Source: CAZLRH01 sp964562015 (GTDB lineage Bacteria; Verrucomicrobiota; Verrucomicrobiia; Opitutales; JABDGR01). Taken from it: a DNA stretch of 64,000 nucleotides. Positions 1 through 8,512 of the stretch are shown piece after piece (the stretch's first letter is position 1; each line of letters opens with the position of its first letter). The position numbers and the translations under genes are program-made. The stretch lies in assembly GCA_964562015.1 (NCBI GenBank), contig CAZLRH010000006.1:62001-126000 (forward strand), given 5' to 3'. The notes below the pieces were generated by a model. It worked only from the letters and a program-made list of their open reading frames with translations. It was not told where the DNA came from and did no database searches.

Positions 1-185
1 AGCGTCACCAGGATCAACATCAAGACGGCGTACGCCATGGGCGTGAAAATAACCACGATCTCCAGACCCGTGAAAACCGACAGGAACAGCGCCAGGTTCA
101 CGAACGCATGGTAGCGCTGCTGTTCCGCGGCGACATTTTCCGCGTGCGAAAGCGGATGGTCGGGTGGGGGAGGGAAAAAGGTCAT
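1..185 (-). CDS. Cytochrome c oxidase subunit IV family protein (partial, runs off the left edge)
   Basis: Only the first 61 codons are in the window. The start is the ATG at 185-183, 12 bp after the subunit III stop. The visible part has a Pro-rich, His-containing N-terminus (residues 1-20) and then two hydrophobic stretches (about 30-45 and 48-61), as expected for the small membrane subunit IV of prokaryotic haem-copper oxidases. The assignment rests mainly on position: it is the last gene of the order II-I-III-IV, the usual order for caa3 oxidases. Its role would be assembly or stability of the oxidase in the inner membrane. Confidence 0.75.
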   Translation of the reverse strand, partial: MTFFPPPPDHPLSHAENVAAEQQRYHAFVNLALFLSVFTGLEIVVIFTPMAYAVLMLILVT

Positions 186-197
186 GGGCGCGGGGGC

Positions 198-1142
198 TTA
201 GGCGGCGGGGCCGTAGCCGGGAATGTATTCGACCAGGTAAACGGCGGTGAAAATCACGATCCACACGATGTCGACGAAGTGCCAGTACAGGCCCGCCACT
301 TCGACGTCGATGGCCGCTCCGTGCATATTCTTTTCCATGTGGCCGGAGAAGGAGAAGAAGAACATCGCCGCGAGCCAGAGCACGCCCACGGCGACGTGGC
401 AGCCGTGCGTGCCCGTCATCAGGAAGAAGGTCGAGCCGAACACGCTGTTCTGCATCGTGAGCGCGGGTTTCTCGACCGCCGTCTGTTTGAAGCTGGCGAG
501 CATCCAAGACGGGTGCGCGGCTTCCAACTCGGCGGGCGTCAATTTTGCCACCTGCGCTTTGTCCGCATCGCTGAGGTTGCTGGGAATGACGAGCCAGTCG
601 GGATGGTCGGCGTAGAGCCGGGCCCCGAGGTCGGCGGTGGCGCGCAACTTGTCCGCCGGGCCGGAGTATTCGCCGTAGAGGGTGCCGTCTTTCGGCGTCG
701 TGACGCTGTAGGTGTACTTGGCGTGGCCGTCAAAAAAGTGGGTGAACTCAAACACCTGGCAGCCGAGGAAGATGAGGCCGAAGAACATCACCCCGACGCA
801 CGAGCGCCGGAAGCTCTTCAACTCACCCTTGTGCATGGCCGACACCGCGAGCGCCATCAGGAACGAGCTCATCAGCAGGATGAACGTCGAAAAGGAGGTC
901 AGCTCGATGTCGAACGTGCCGGTGACGTTGACGATGCCTTTTTCCAGCGCGCCGTAAGGATACACTTTGCGGTACACCAAGTGCGTCGAGATCAGGGTGC
1001 CGAAAAACATGCAGTCCGACGCAAGGAAGAGCCACATCAACACCTTTTTCATTTCCACCCCGGTGCTGGTCGGGTGGGCGGCATGGGCTTCTTCATGGCC
1101 GTGGCCGTGATCGTCGGCGGTGGCGGCGAGGGCGGTGGACAT
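198..1142 (-). CDS. coxC: Cytochrome c oxidase subunit III
   Basis: A 314-residue membrane protein of the haem-copper oxidase subunit III family, a non-catalytic core subunit of the aa3/caa3 terminal oxidase. Residues 33-57 (LMWLFLASDCMFFGTL), the segment around 84-101 and the FGSTFFLMTGTHGCHV segment (235-250) are typical. The N-terminus is His-rich (residues 11-24). An unusually long hydrophilic segment at about residues 138-228 sits between two helices where relatives usually have a short loop. It lies 48 bp downstream of subunit I and 12 bp upstream of subunit IV, in the same operon. Confidence 0.93.
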   Translation of the reverse strand: MSTALAATADDHGHGHEEAHAAHPTSTGVEMKKVLMWLFLASDCMFFGTLISTHLVYRKVYPYGALEKGIVNVTGTFDIELTSFSTFILLMSSFLMALAVSAMHKGELKSFRRSCVGVMFFGLIFLGCQVFEFTHFFDGHAKYTYSVTTPKDGTLYGEYSGPADKLRATADLGARLYADHPDWLVIPSNLSDADKAQVAKLTPAELEAAHPSWMLASFKQTAVEKPALTMQNSVFGSTFFLMTGTHGCHVAVGVLWLAAMFFFSFSGHMEKNMHGAAIDVEVAGLYWHFVDIVWIVIFTAVYLVEYIPGYGPAA

Positions 1143-1190
1143 GGTGGGAATTCTGGCGATGGAAAACGAAAAGGGAAAGTCCGCGGCGGT

Positions 1191-3185
1191 CTAGTGGTGG
1201 CCGGCCCCGACAGGCTGGCGCTGGGAGGACGGCACGCGCGGCTGGGGCGTCGCGGGCGCCGGCAAAATCAGGTGATAGCCGCCGGGGCCTTCGAGCGCCC
1301 ACAGGAAAATGAACAGCGAGGTCATGGCGAGGCCCGCAATCCCGACATAACCGCAATAGGGCACTCCGGCGCTCATCAGCACCATGCCCATGCCGAAAAT
1401 ATAAAAGCCCGCGCCACCGCCCAACGGCATCCAGGACTGGCTGGGCATGTGCACGCCGTGGCCGCCGTCGGCTTCGTATTCAATGGGCTCGCCCTGATGC
1501 TTCTGCGCCCACCAGGCGTCGCGGCCGGACACCACAGGGGTCTGGGCGAAATTAAACACCTCCACGGGGCTGGGCAGCGACCACTCCAGGGTGCGGGCAT
1601 CCCACGGATCCGGCCCGCAGTTGCGGTCCTTGCTGAGCACCGTGCGCACGAGATCAAAGAAGCACAGGAACACGCCGATGCCCAAAATGTACGCCCCGAT
1701 GGTGCAGACAAAATTCCAGTTCTCCCAACCCATCGTCGCCAGGTAAGTGTGCGTGCGGCGCGGCATGCCGATGAGGCCCAAATAGTGCATCGGGCCGAAG
1801 GCCAGATTGAAGCCAAAAATTATCATCCCCGCCACCCAATAGCCCAGCTTGCGGCTCATCATTTTCCCGAAAACCTTCGGCACCCAGTAATAGATGCCGC
1901 TGATCAACCCGAGCAGAATGCCGCCGAGCAGCACGTAGTGGAAGTGGGCGATGACGAAATAGCTGTCCTGTTGCTGGGCGTCCGCCGGCGCGGCGGCGTG
2001 CATGACGCCCGAAAAGCCGCCAAACATGAACATCCACACGAAACCGAGGGAGAAAATCATCGGCACCTCAAACTTCAGCCGCCCGCCCCAGAGCGTCCCG
2101 ATCCAGTTGAAAATTTTCACGCCCGTGGGCACCGCGATGGCCATCGTCAGCAGGGAGAACGCCGCCGTGGACACTTTGCCGAGGCCGGTCGTGAACATAT
2201 GGTGGCTCCAGACCGCAAAACCGAGCAGGCCGATGACCGCGCCGGAAAACACCACAATGGCGAACCCGTAGAGCGGTTTGCGCGAAAACGTGGGCAGCAC
2301 TTCCGAAACGACGCCCATGGCCGGCAGCACGAGAATGTACACCTCCGGATGGCCGAAGACCCAGAACAAGTGCTGCCAGAAAATCGGCTGCCCGCCGCCC
2401 TGCACGCGGAAGAAATTCGTCTCGAAGGTGCGGTCGAACAGCAATTCCGCCAGCGCGATGGTAATGGCCGGGAACGCAAAGATAATCAGGAACGACGTCA
2501 CCAGGGTCATCCACGTAAACGCGGGCATGCGCATCATCGTCATCCCCGGCGCGCGCATGTTGATAATGGTGGTGATGAAATTAAACGCTCCCGCCAGCGA
2601 GGAGACGCCGAGAATTTGCAGCCCCAGCACCCAGAAGTCCGAACCGATGCCCGTGTAGGGCTTCTCTGTGATGGGCGTGTAGCCGAACCAGCCGCCATCC
2701 GGCGCGATGTCGGAGCCGCCGAGCGGGTTGAACCAGCCCATGTTGTGGAAAATCTGCAGCAGCCACGAGGTGTTCAGCAACAGCGCCCCGGCCACAAAAG
2801 TCCAGAAGCTGAAGGCATTCAGCCGCGGAAAGGCCACGTCCCGCGCCCCGATTTGCAAGGGCACCACGAAATTGAAAAACGCCACCGAGAGCGGCATCAC
2901 GCCCAGGAAGATCATCGTCGTCCCGTGCATCGTGAAGAGCTGGTTGTACAACTGCGCCGACACGAAATCGTTCTGCGCCACGGCCAGTTGGGTGCGGATC
3001 ATCAACGCCTCAACGCCGCCCACCAGGAAGAAAAGGCACGCCGCCGCCCCGTACATCACGCCAATCTTTTTGTGGTCCACCGTCGTCATCCAATCCTTCC
3101 ACCCCGTGTAGCGGTCGGGCCGCAGCAAACCAATGTCGCTGCGTTCCGGCAGGAGCTGTGTTTTGTCGGCGACAAGTTGGGACAT
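1191..3185 (-). CDS. coxA: Cytochrome c oxidase subunit I
   Basis: The 664-residue catalytic subunit of the haem-copper oxidase, which reduces O2 to water at the haem a3-CuB centre and pumps protons across the inner membrane. Visible signatures are MHGTTMIFLG (haem a ligand region), GHPEVYILVLPAMG (CuB His and the cross-linked Tyr), WSHHMFTTGL (the two further CuB His) and HFHYVLLGG (haem a3 and haem a ligands). About 12 core helices are followed by C-terminal hydrophobic segments, giving a length slightly above the classical subunit I, as in caa3 enzymes. The gene follows subunit II by 139 bp and precedes subunit III. Confidence 0.97.
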   Translation of the reverse strand: MSQLVADKTQLLPERSDIGLLRPDRYTGWKDWMTTVDHKKIGVMYGAAACLFFLVGGVEALMIRTQLAVAQNDFVSAQLYNQLFTMHGTTMIFLGVMPLSVAFFNFVVPLQIGARDVAFPRLNAFSFWTFVAGALLLNTSWLLQIFHNMGWFNPLGGSDIAPDGGWFGYTPITEKPYTGIGSDFWVLGLQILGVSSLAGAFNFITTIINMRAPGMTMMRMPAFTWMTLVTSFLIIFAFPAITIALAELLFDRTFETNFFRVQGGGQPIFWQHLFWVFGHPEVYILVLPAMGVVSEVLPTFSRKPLYGFAIVVFSGAVIGLLGFAVWSHHMFTTGLGKVSTAAFSLLTMAIAVPTGVKIFNWIGTLWGGRLKFEVPMIFSLGFVWMFMFGGFSGVMHAAAPADAQQQDSYFVIAHFHYVLLGGILLGLISGIYYWVPKVFGKMMSRKLGYWVAGMIIFGFNLAFGPMHYLGLIGMPRRTHTYLATMGWENWNFVCTIGAYILGIGVFLCFFDLVRTVLSKDRNCGPDPWDARTLEWSLPSPVEVFNFAQTPVVSGRDAWWAQKHQGEPIEYEADGGHGVHMPSQSWMPLGGGAGFYIFGMGMVLMSAGVPYCGYVGIAGLAMTSLFIFLWALEGPGGYHLILPAPATPQPRVPSSQRQPVGAGHH

Positions 3186-3324
3186 GACTGGCGTATTTAA
3201 AGTGAAAAAGGGAAAAGAGAAATGTAAGAGCGGCGGACGATGGGCGGCAGTGCCGAGAAATAGGTCAGCACGACAGCAAGATAAGGGAGTTTGGAGGGTT
3301 TTTCAACCTTGGAGGTGGCGCAGG

Positions 3325-4728
3325 TTATTTGAGGGTTTGGATGAAGGCGGCGATGTCCTTGTAATCTTGGTCTTGCTGGGCGGCGGTCGGATCGGCGCCG
3401 CTGTTCTTGTTTTTCAACTCCACGTCGCGCAGGCCCACGACCGGCGTAGTGTACATCTTGTTGCCGGGTTTGACGTGGATGGAATCCGAAATCCATTTGT
3501 GCAAATTGCTCAACTGCTTGTCGGGGTCGATTTTTCCATTATCCCCGAGGTTGTCGAGAATGCCCGCGGCCAGGGACGTGCGCGAAGCGACTTGCGAAAG
3601 ATTCGGCCCCACGACGCCCGCCGCCGGACTGCCGTTGATGGTGTGGCAACCGGCGCAGCCCGACCGGTCAAAAAAGAGAAAGGCGCCTTTTTCCACCTCA
3701 GTTTTGAGGTTTGCTGTGTTAATGTTGTTATTCTTCTTGTCTTCCTGGCCGCGGGCCAGAAAGGCGGCCCACAACGCCGTCGCCTTTTGCGGGTCGGTCG
3801 CCTCGCTCTTCGGGTCCTTCGCGGCCAGATCCTGCAAGGCCTTGGTGGCCCACGGCTGGTCCACGCCCGGCGGGAGCACCGGCTTCTTCGATTGCTCCAT
3901 CCATTTCACAAAATCTTCGCGTGAAACCACGCGGGCGCGGAAAAGCATGTAGGCGTGCGCCTCGCCGCAATACTCCGCGCATTGCCCGTAGTAGAGCCCC
4001 GTCGCGCCTTGGTCGGCCATCAGCCAGAGCCAGTTGGCGCGGCCCGGTATCACGTCCACCTTGCCCGCCAGTTTCGGCAGCCAGAACGAGTGAATCACAT
4101 CGCGGGCCCGCAAATTCATCTTCACCACCACACCTTCCGGCAGCACCAGTTCATTCGCCGTCACGAGGCCGAATTGCTTGTAGTCAAATCCCCACCACCA
4201 TTGATAGCCATAGACGGTAACTTCGAGCACTTCTTCGGCGGATTTCACCGGCGGCGACGGATACCATACCCCGAGTTTCGACGGCGGGTAAATCGCATTA
4301 TCCGTCGGCATATCCATGGTGAAGAAAATGGATTTCAGGGTCGGAATGGCGATGATGACCAGCAGGGCAATGGAGGAGCCGATGAGCCCGATTTCAATCA
4401 AGGGATTGCCGTGGGCCTGGTGCGGCATCGGTTTGCCAACGTCTTCGGGCTTTTCGCGGAAACGCCATACCACCCAGGCCGCCGTCGAGCCCACGACTAC
4501 GAAAATGAAGCCCGTCACCCGTACCGTCACCATGAACAAATCCATCTGGTCCCGCGCCACCGGCCCATGGGGATCCAAGGTGGATTGCTTGGTCGTAAAG
4601 CTGCATCCTGCGGCCAGCAGCATCATCATTCCCGCCAGCAGCACCGGCCACCGGGCCGCCCAAGGCTTGAGCCCCGCGCCCAGGCCGCGCCCCGCGGGAG
4701 ATTTGAAAGTGAACAACGCGCGCAACAT
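3325..4728 (-). CDS. coxB: Cytochrome c oxidase subunit II with fused C-terminal cytochrome c (caa3 type)
   Basis: 467 residues. A lipoprotein-type signal ends at a lipobox (LLAAGC, Cys42). Two transmembrane helices follow (about 68-90 and 112-135), then a cupredoxin domain with CuA ligands His213, Cys250, Cys254, His258 and Met261. A C-terminal class I cytochrome c domain has a haem site CAGCH (358-362), with the likely axial Met in the NKMYTTPVVG stretch. The fusion means the subunit brings its own electron-entry haem. It is the first gene of the leftward oxidase operon. No haem A synthase or Sco gene is seen in the window. Confidence 0.95.
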   Translation of the reverse strand: MLRALFTFKSPAGRGLGAGLKPWAARWPVLLAGMMMLLAAGCSFTTKQSTLDPHGPVARDQMDLFMVTVRVTGFIFVVVGSTAAWVVWRFREKPEDVGKPMPHQAHGNPLIEIGLIGSSIALLVIIAIPTLKSIFFTMDMPTDNAIYPPSKLGVWYPSPPVKSAEEVLEVTVYGYQWWWGFDYKQFGLVTANELVLPEGVVVKMNLRARDVIHSFWLPKLAGKVDVIPGRANWLWLMADQGATGLYYGQCAEYCGEAHAYMLFRARVVSREDFVKWMEQSKKPVLPPGVDQPWATKALQDLAAKDPKSEATDPQKATALWAAFLARGQEDKKNNNINTANLKTEVEKGAFLFFDRSGCAGCHTINGSPAAGVVGPNLSQVASRTSLAAGILDNLGDNGKIDPDKQLSNLHKWISDSIHVKPGNKMYTTPVVGLRDVELKNKNSGADPTAAQQDQDYKDIAAFIQTLK

Positions 4729-5258
4729 GTAGCAGGGACCGGGAAATCAGGCGTCAGAGACGGGCGTGAATAGGTAAGGGAGGAACGGGTTGAACCCGGC
4801 GTCGCCTGCTTTCCCGCGCTTTGCCCGACAGCAAAACGGACAGCATGGGGCGTGCCTTTGCAACCCGTCCGCCAAACAAGGCCAAACCCCTCCGGTTGAC
4901 AAGCCCGAATATGCCTCCCGCACCCCGCAAATTAGCCCCGCTTATCCCAATTGATAGCAAACGGTGTGCATCTTTTGTCAGCCAAGGCCCGCTCCCGCCG
5001 CCTTGGACCGGAAATTGACCCAAAATCTGAACCACAGATTAAACGGATAAGCACGGATCATAGAAAGGGCCATCCGGGTCATTCGTGAGTAGTATCCTGA
5101 TTTCACCAGAAACAAAACGGCGGGCTGAGGGCAGCCCGCCCTACCCCAAGTAAATGTTTTAGGTAGGGCGCGCTGCCCTCAGCGCGCCGGCTCAAATGAG
5201 GATTCGGTGGTGTATCGTTTTGGTTTTGGCCCATTTCCTGTGGAGTGCCCCAAATGCC
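4729..5258. other. Intergenic region with no convincing gene
   Basis: About 530 bp separate the start of the oxidase operon from the 3' end of the 5259-6140 gene. The stretch near 4740-4830 is the expected promoter area for the leftward coxB operon, but I cannot place boxes confidently. A degenerate ACGGAT-type repeat is at about 5033-5060. A long inverted repeat is annotated separately at 5119-5189. Short ORFs here have no recognisable composition or relatives. Confidence 0.6.
5119..5189. repeat. Inverted repeat (REP-like palindromic element)
   Basis: Two arms of about 27 bp (5119-5146 and 5162-5189) are inverted copies with a few mismatches: GGCGGGCTGAGGGCAGCCCG on the left and its near-complement GGGCGCGCTGCCCTCAGCGC on the right, with an AT-rich 15-bp spacer. 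Each arm also contains an internal small palindrome. Such a structure would fold into a stable hairpin. It lacks a T-run directly after the stem, so I call it a REP-like intergenic repeat rather than a terminator. Confidence 0.6.
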
Positions 5259-6140
5259 CTAGGTGGCGTCATTGCCTATGGTGGCAGGGGAAGTCAGGGC
5301 TTGTGCCTGACGCCCTTCATCATCAACCGGCTTACTCAGAAAGATGACGATTTCGTTAAAGGGAGTCGTTTGGACTTTGCCAAAGGCATCCGAGTACTCA
5401 ATTTTTCCCAAAAGATACATGGACTTGCCTTTGGTCCGGCCCATCAATTCGCCCATTTCATCTTTGGCGTATGGCCTGTCCGCATCCACAACCAAAAAGG
5501 TGTGCTGGTCCTTTCCCATTGCGAATGTACTAGCGAACTCAGGAAATTCTGGAATGGGAAGGTCAAAGCCTTTTTGCAAGGGATAAGGAAGAATGACCAG
5601 CCTGCCAGCAATTCTCAATTTGTAAGCCGGTGTTTGACCGCTATTAAGATAATGGACGTGAGCCTGTATGGTGAAGATGTCGTAATTCCTTTCCACAAAT
5701 ACTTTTGTTTTCTTGATCAATACATAGGCTCGCAACTGCCGCCTAGCAGTTTTTTCGGCAGAGCTTACGGTTTTTTGCATCCAGAAAATCTGGACAGCAG
5801 CAGTCACAACCAGCAATCCGGTAAAAAGGGAAACGGGGTCGTGTTTCAGTCTATAGAAAAACCCGTCCTGAACTGGTTCACTGACCCCCAAAGCGCCGTT
5901 ATCGCCTTGAGCTGCATTATTGGGTCTCTGTGGAGCGGTGTTGCTGGCCTGATTCGATGCGACCAGCGAAAGTGGGTTAGCGGTGGCGCTCTGATTCTGC
6001 TGGCTCTGGTTTTGGATTTCTTGGGGACGTTTGGATACCGTGATGGCCTGTATTGAGGTTTCGCCTGAGGCCAGCGCAACAAAGAGCAATGCCGGTGCCA
6101 ACAACAAATAAATCAGCCCTACGATTCCATCCTTATTCAC
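5259..6140 (-). CDS. Hypothetical membrane protein translationally coupled to a transposase
   Basis: I do not recognise the family. I chose the GTG start at 6140 because it overlaps the TGA stop of the transposase (GTGA), which gives a 293-residue protein; a longer open frame reaches 6200 but runs inside the transposase. Residues about 8-24 form a hydrophobic helix. A Gln/Asn/Ser-rich linker follows, then a second helix near residues 120-140 (FTGLLVVTAAVQIFW). After that comes a soluble domain beginning with TARRQLRAYV, a motif I associate with small uncharacterised membrane proteins. Base composition is lower in GC than the neighbouring oxidase genes, suggesting acquired DNA. Confidence 0.6.
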   Translation of the reverse strand: MNKDGIVGLIYLLLAPALLFVALASGETSIQAITVSKRPQEIQNQSQQNQSATANPLSLVASNQASNTAPQRPNNAAQGDNGALGVSEPVQDGFFYRLKHDPVSLFTGLLVVTAAVQIFWMQKTVSSAEKTARRQLRAYVLIKKTKVFVERNYDIFTIQAHVHYLNSGQTPAYKLRIAGRLVILPYPLQKGFDLPIPEFPEFASTFAMGKDQHTFLVVDADRPYAKDEMGELMGRTKGKSMYLLGKIEYSDAFGKVQTTPFNEIVIFLSKPVDDEGRQAQALTSPATIGNDAT

Positions 6141-6988
6141 GCCGCTTTTTCTACCCGCTGCTTTGTATCCAGCAACGCAATAATTTCCGACACCTCCCAT
6201 ACATGCTTACTAACGCCAGCTTCCATTGCCGGAGTCACCCGCAAAGTCGTGTGGATACGGCAGAAGTTATAGTACATGAGGCTCAGGGCCATCATGTGCT
6301 CATGGCTTTCAATCTTCTTGGAAAAGGCATTCGTCAGGCGCGTAAAGCGGCGGTTCCCCATGCGGATTGTGAGGTTGGCGCGTTCGACAAAGGACGTGCT
6401 GACGTGGCGGATTTCAGGGCTGCCAGTGATGACGGCCTTCTTGGCTCCCATGCACTGCGCGGGGCTGTAACGAGTCTCCGGGCCATCGGGAGACTTGCCA
6501 TAGACCTTGTTGAGCATCGCGTAGTCAATCTCCGTTCCAAAGGCATCCTCGACGGCGGTAAGATAGGCGCGGTGACCGTCCGTCGTGAGTTGCACGCGAT
6601 TGGCGAGCCGTCCGGCAAGGTCGTGCATGAAGTGATAGGCCGCGCCGCCGTCCCGCGTGCCGATGTACCAGCACGGAATCAGCTTGGTCTCAGCATCAAT
6701 GGCCGTCCAAGTCCAGCAATCGCCCTGCCCCTTGGCCTTCTTCTCAGCCGTGGCGTTCTTCTCCTTGCAGCCCACGAAAGACCAAATCTCATCGCATTGC
6801 AGACGGCGGCAAGTGAGGTTGCGGAAAACCTTGTCCTGATAGGCCGAGCAGGCTTCGCCAAGGTCGCGCAAGAGCTTAACGACCGCGCTCATATTCACGT
6901 CGCACAGGCGGGACGTGGCACGCATGGAATTGCCCTCGGCCAAGCAACGGGCGATGGCGGCTCTCTTATCGGCGGGAAGTTGATTCAT
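6137..6988 (-). CDS. IS1-like DDE transposase
   Basis: 283 residues. The N-terminal 45 residues form a helix-turn-helix-like region (ADKRAAIARCLAEGNSMRAT). The catalytic core follows with likely acidic residues Asp66 (QCDEIWSF), Asp137 (TTDGHRAY) and Glu202 (TSFVERANL). This is a widespread family of IS1-superfamily transposases found as single-ORF genes in environmental bacteria. The ORF looks intact. I could not find clear terminal inverted repeats or a target-site duplication on either side, so the element boundaries are unknown. It overlaps the downstream membrane-protein gene by 4 bp. Confidence 0.8.
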   Translation of the reverse strand: MNQLPADKRAAIARCLAEGNSMRATSRLCDVNMSAVVKLLRDLGEACSAYQDKVFRNLTCRRLQCDEIWSFVGCKEKNATAEKKAKGQGDCWTWTAIDAETKLIPCWYIGTRDGGAAYHFMHDLAGRLANRVQLTTDGHRAYLTAVEDAFGTEIDYAMLNKVYGKSPDGPETRYSPAQCMGAKKAVITGSPEIRHVSTSFVERANLTIRMGNRRFTRLTNAFSKKIESHEHMMALSLMYYNFCRIHTTLRVTPAMEAGVSKHVWEVSEIIALLDTKQRVEKAA

Positions 6989-7109
6989 GCCCTCACCCTA
7001 GCATCGCTTAATTGAGCGGTCAAGCATTATTTTTATGGAAATTATCCTCCCCAACTCCCAGCAATCTATTCATTGTGAACGACCCAGGCCAAAGCCGAAG
7101 TCAAAGAAC

Positions 7110-8033
7110 ATGACTATTGCCATCGGAATCATAAGCGATGTTGGCATTACGTTTGCCAGCGACAGTCAAATGACTCAGGGCATTGATCAGAAATCTTTGA
7201 AGTCAAAAAAGATTTTCTGTATCAAGACCCCGAAGATGCAAACGCATTCAGATTTGTTGCTGGCGATTGCCGGAGACGTGGATATTGCCACTATGGTCGT
7301 GGATAAAATGGAAGAGCTTTGCAAGACGTGCGACTTTGATAAACCGAGTAGCCCAGTGGACATCTTGCGGCGAGCCGTTCGGGAGGTTAAAAAGGAAATA
7401 CTTGAGGCACAGGACGCTACGAATGCCACAATTGACGAAAGGCAAGCATACTTTAATAGATTACCAACTTCGTTTATTTTAGGATTTTACGACTATGGAT
7501 ATAAGTATCAAAATCCCCAGCCGCATCTATATTCCATGAAATTTGCTTGGGGCATAGCACAGGACATAAAAGATGGATGGTGCGCCATAGGAGGAGGAGG
7601 GATATTGGCGGCATTTTTAATGGATATATTCTACCTAAAAGATATCGGTCAAACGCCAACAGCAATGACCGCGATTTACGTCGTGGAACAGGTTAAGAAG
7701 GCCGACTTGCATTGCTCTGGTGAGACTCAATTGTGGAGAATTTCCAGACCGTATTATCCAAGCATTTCCCACCGCGCCCACAAGCAATCCCCTGCAATAG
7801 TAGAGGCCACAATCAAGGCACTATCAAAAATTGAACCTGACCTGCGTGTAGGATTTGTGGATTTAACAACCGGAGCACTAAAGACATTAGTCCAGTCTGC
7901 CGAATTCAAGGCATTAGTCTCTTCTCCCACCGAATCGCCGCCGCCTTCCGGCCAATCGCCTGACGTTGAGCCTTGGTTAATACTGCCGCCCGCGCCGGGC
8001 CACCCTTCAACCCCCCCAGTCGCCCCAACATGA
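7110..8033 (+). CDS. Proteasome-type Ntn hydrolase (HslV/proteasome beta-like) with Pro-rich tail
   Basis: 307 residues from the ATG at 7110. That start places Thr directly after the initiator Met. Counting that Thr as residue 1, Asp falls at 17 (SDSQMT) and Lys at 33 (SKKIFCI), exactly the spacing of the catalytic Thr1/Asp17/Lys33 of proteasome and HslV subunits. The AIAGDVD segment and the later IGGGGILAAFLM segment match the Gly47 region and the GxGG region of the fold. An in-frame upstream start at 7035 would add a 25-residue propeptide. The last 35 residues are Pro-rich. Function is inferred: an N-terminal-nucleophile peptidase of unknown substrate, with no ATPase partner nearby. The low GC matches the adjacent accessory patch. 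Confidence 0.65.
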   Translation: MTIAIGIISDVGITFASDSQMTQGIDQKSLKSKKIFCIKTPKMQTHSDLLLAIAGDVDIATMVVDKMEELCKTCDFDKPSSPVDILRRAVREVKKEILEAQDATNATIDERQAYFNRLPTSFILGFYDYGYKYQNPQPHLYSMKFAWGIAQDIKDGWCAIGGGGILAAFLMDIFYLKDIGQTPTAMTAIYVVEQVKKADLHCSGETQLWRISRPYYPSISHRAHKQSPAIVEATIKALSKIEPDLRVGFVDLTTGALKTLVQSAEFKALVSSPTESPPPSGQSPDVEPWLILPPAPGHPSTPPVAPT

Positions 8034-8160
8034 CCGCCGCCGGATTCTTTTGCCGCTCAGGCATGGACAGTGCAGACGGGACATACTCCCCATGCGTAGC
8101 TTGTGCGACCACACGGGCCGCGATTTGGCTAACATCTTCTTTGCTTGTGCGCTTAGGCAT
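7906..8160 (-). CDS. Small basic conserved hypothetical protein (Gly/Ala/Lys-rich)
   Basis: 84 residues from the ATG at 8160 (MPKRTSKEDV); an in-frame start at 8175 is also possible. The middle has a KNPAAVMLGRLGGLKGGPAR motif, followed by an AQRQAIGRKAAAIRWEK tail. This pattern is typical of a small, widespread family of uncharacterised basic proteins that may bind nucleic acid. It converges on the Ntn hydrolase gene and overlaps its 3' end by 128 bp on the opposite strand, so one of the two ends may be misjudged, although both reading frames look genuine. Confidence 0.55.
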   Translation of the reverse strand: MPKRTSKEDVSQIAARVVAQATHGEYVPSALSMPERQKNPAAVMLGRLGGLKGGPARAAVLTKAQRQAIGRKAAAIRWEKRLMP

Positions 8161-8512
8161 GGCGCAACTTGCCACACACCATCCCCAATTTCAAGGGTCT
8201 TTCTAATCATGGACTTTCAAAACGATACACTACCGAGGATTCCCCCTCCTTGAAATCCGTGGTTCTCTTTTCGGGAAGCCCCAGCAATCCGGACTCCGCA
8301 TTCTCGGCGTCCTCGGTGGTTAAATCGGTCTCTTTCCCGTCCCTGCTTTTCCTATTGCGCAGCCGTCCCAATCGGCGCAATTTTTCCTTACCCCTAGTCC
8401 TGCCTCCATTGCCCCCTCAAAATTGAGAGTTCAGTATTCCAAAGGTGACCTCCTATTGGCTCCTGTTTTTTGAATTTTCAATTTTGAATCTGGAATGTCT
8501 TTCCTCACCCCC
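8161..8512. other. Intergenic region
   Basis: No gene is visible. It contains a pyrimidine-rich stretch (about 8255-8420) and, just before the next gene, one copy of the AT-rich TTTTGAATTTTCAATTTTGA repeat (8468-8490). The promoter for the 8513 gene should lie here, but no clear boxes are visible. Confidence 0.5.

Noticed and set aside
108..3200. A 1030-codon plus-strand open frame across the oxidase genes
   Set aside because: It is antisense to coxA and coxC, has a His/Arg/Glu-rich shadow composition and no domains. The minus-strand genes show all haem and copper ligands.
4754..5035. A 93-codon minus-strand frame upstream of the oxidase operon
   Set aside because: No start context, family or codon pattern supports it; it overlaps the expected promoter region of coxB.
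5119..5189. Terminator for the 5259 gene
   Set aside because: The stem is strong but no U-run follows in the right direction, and the arms look like a dispersed repeat.
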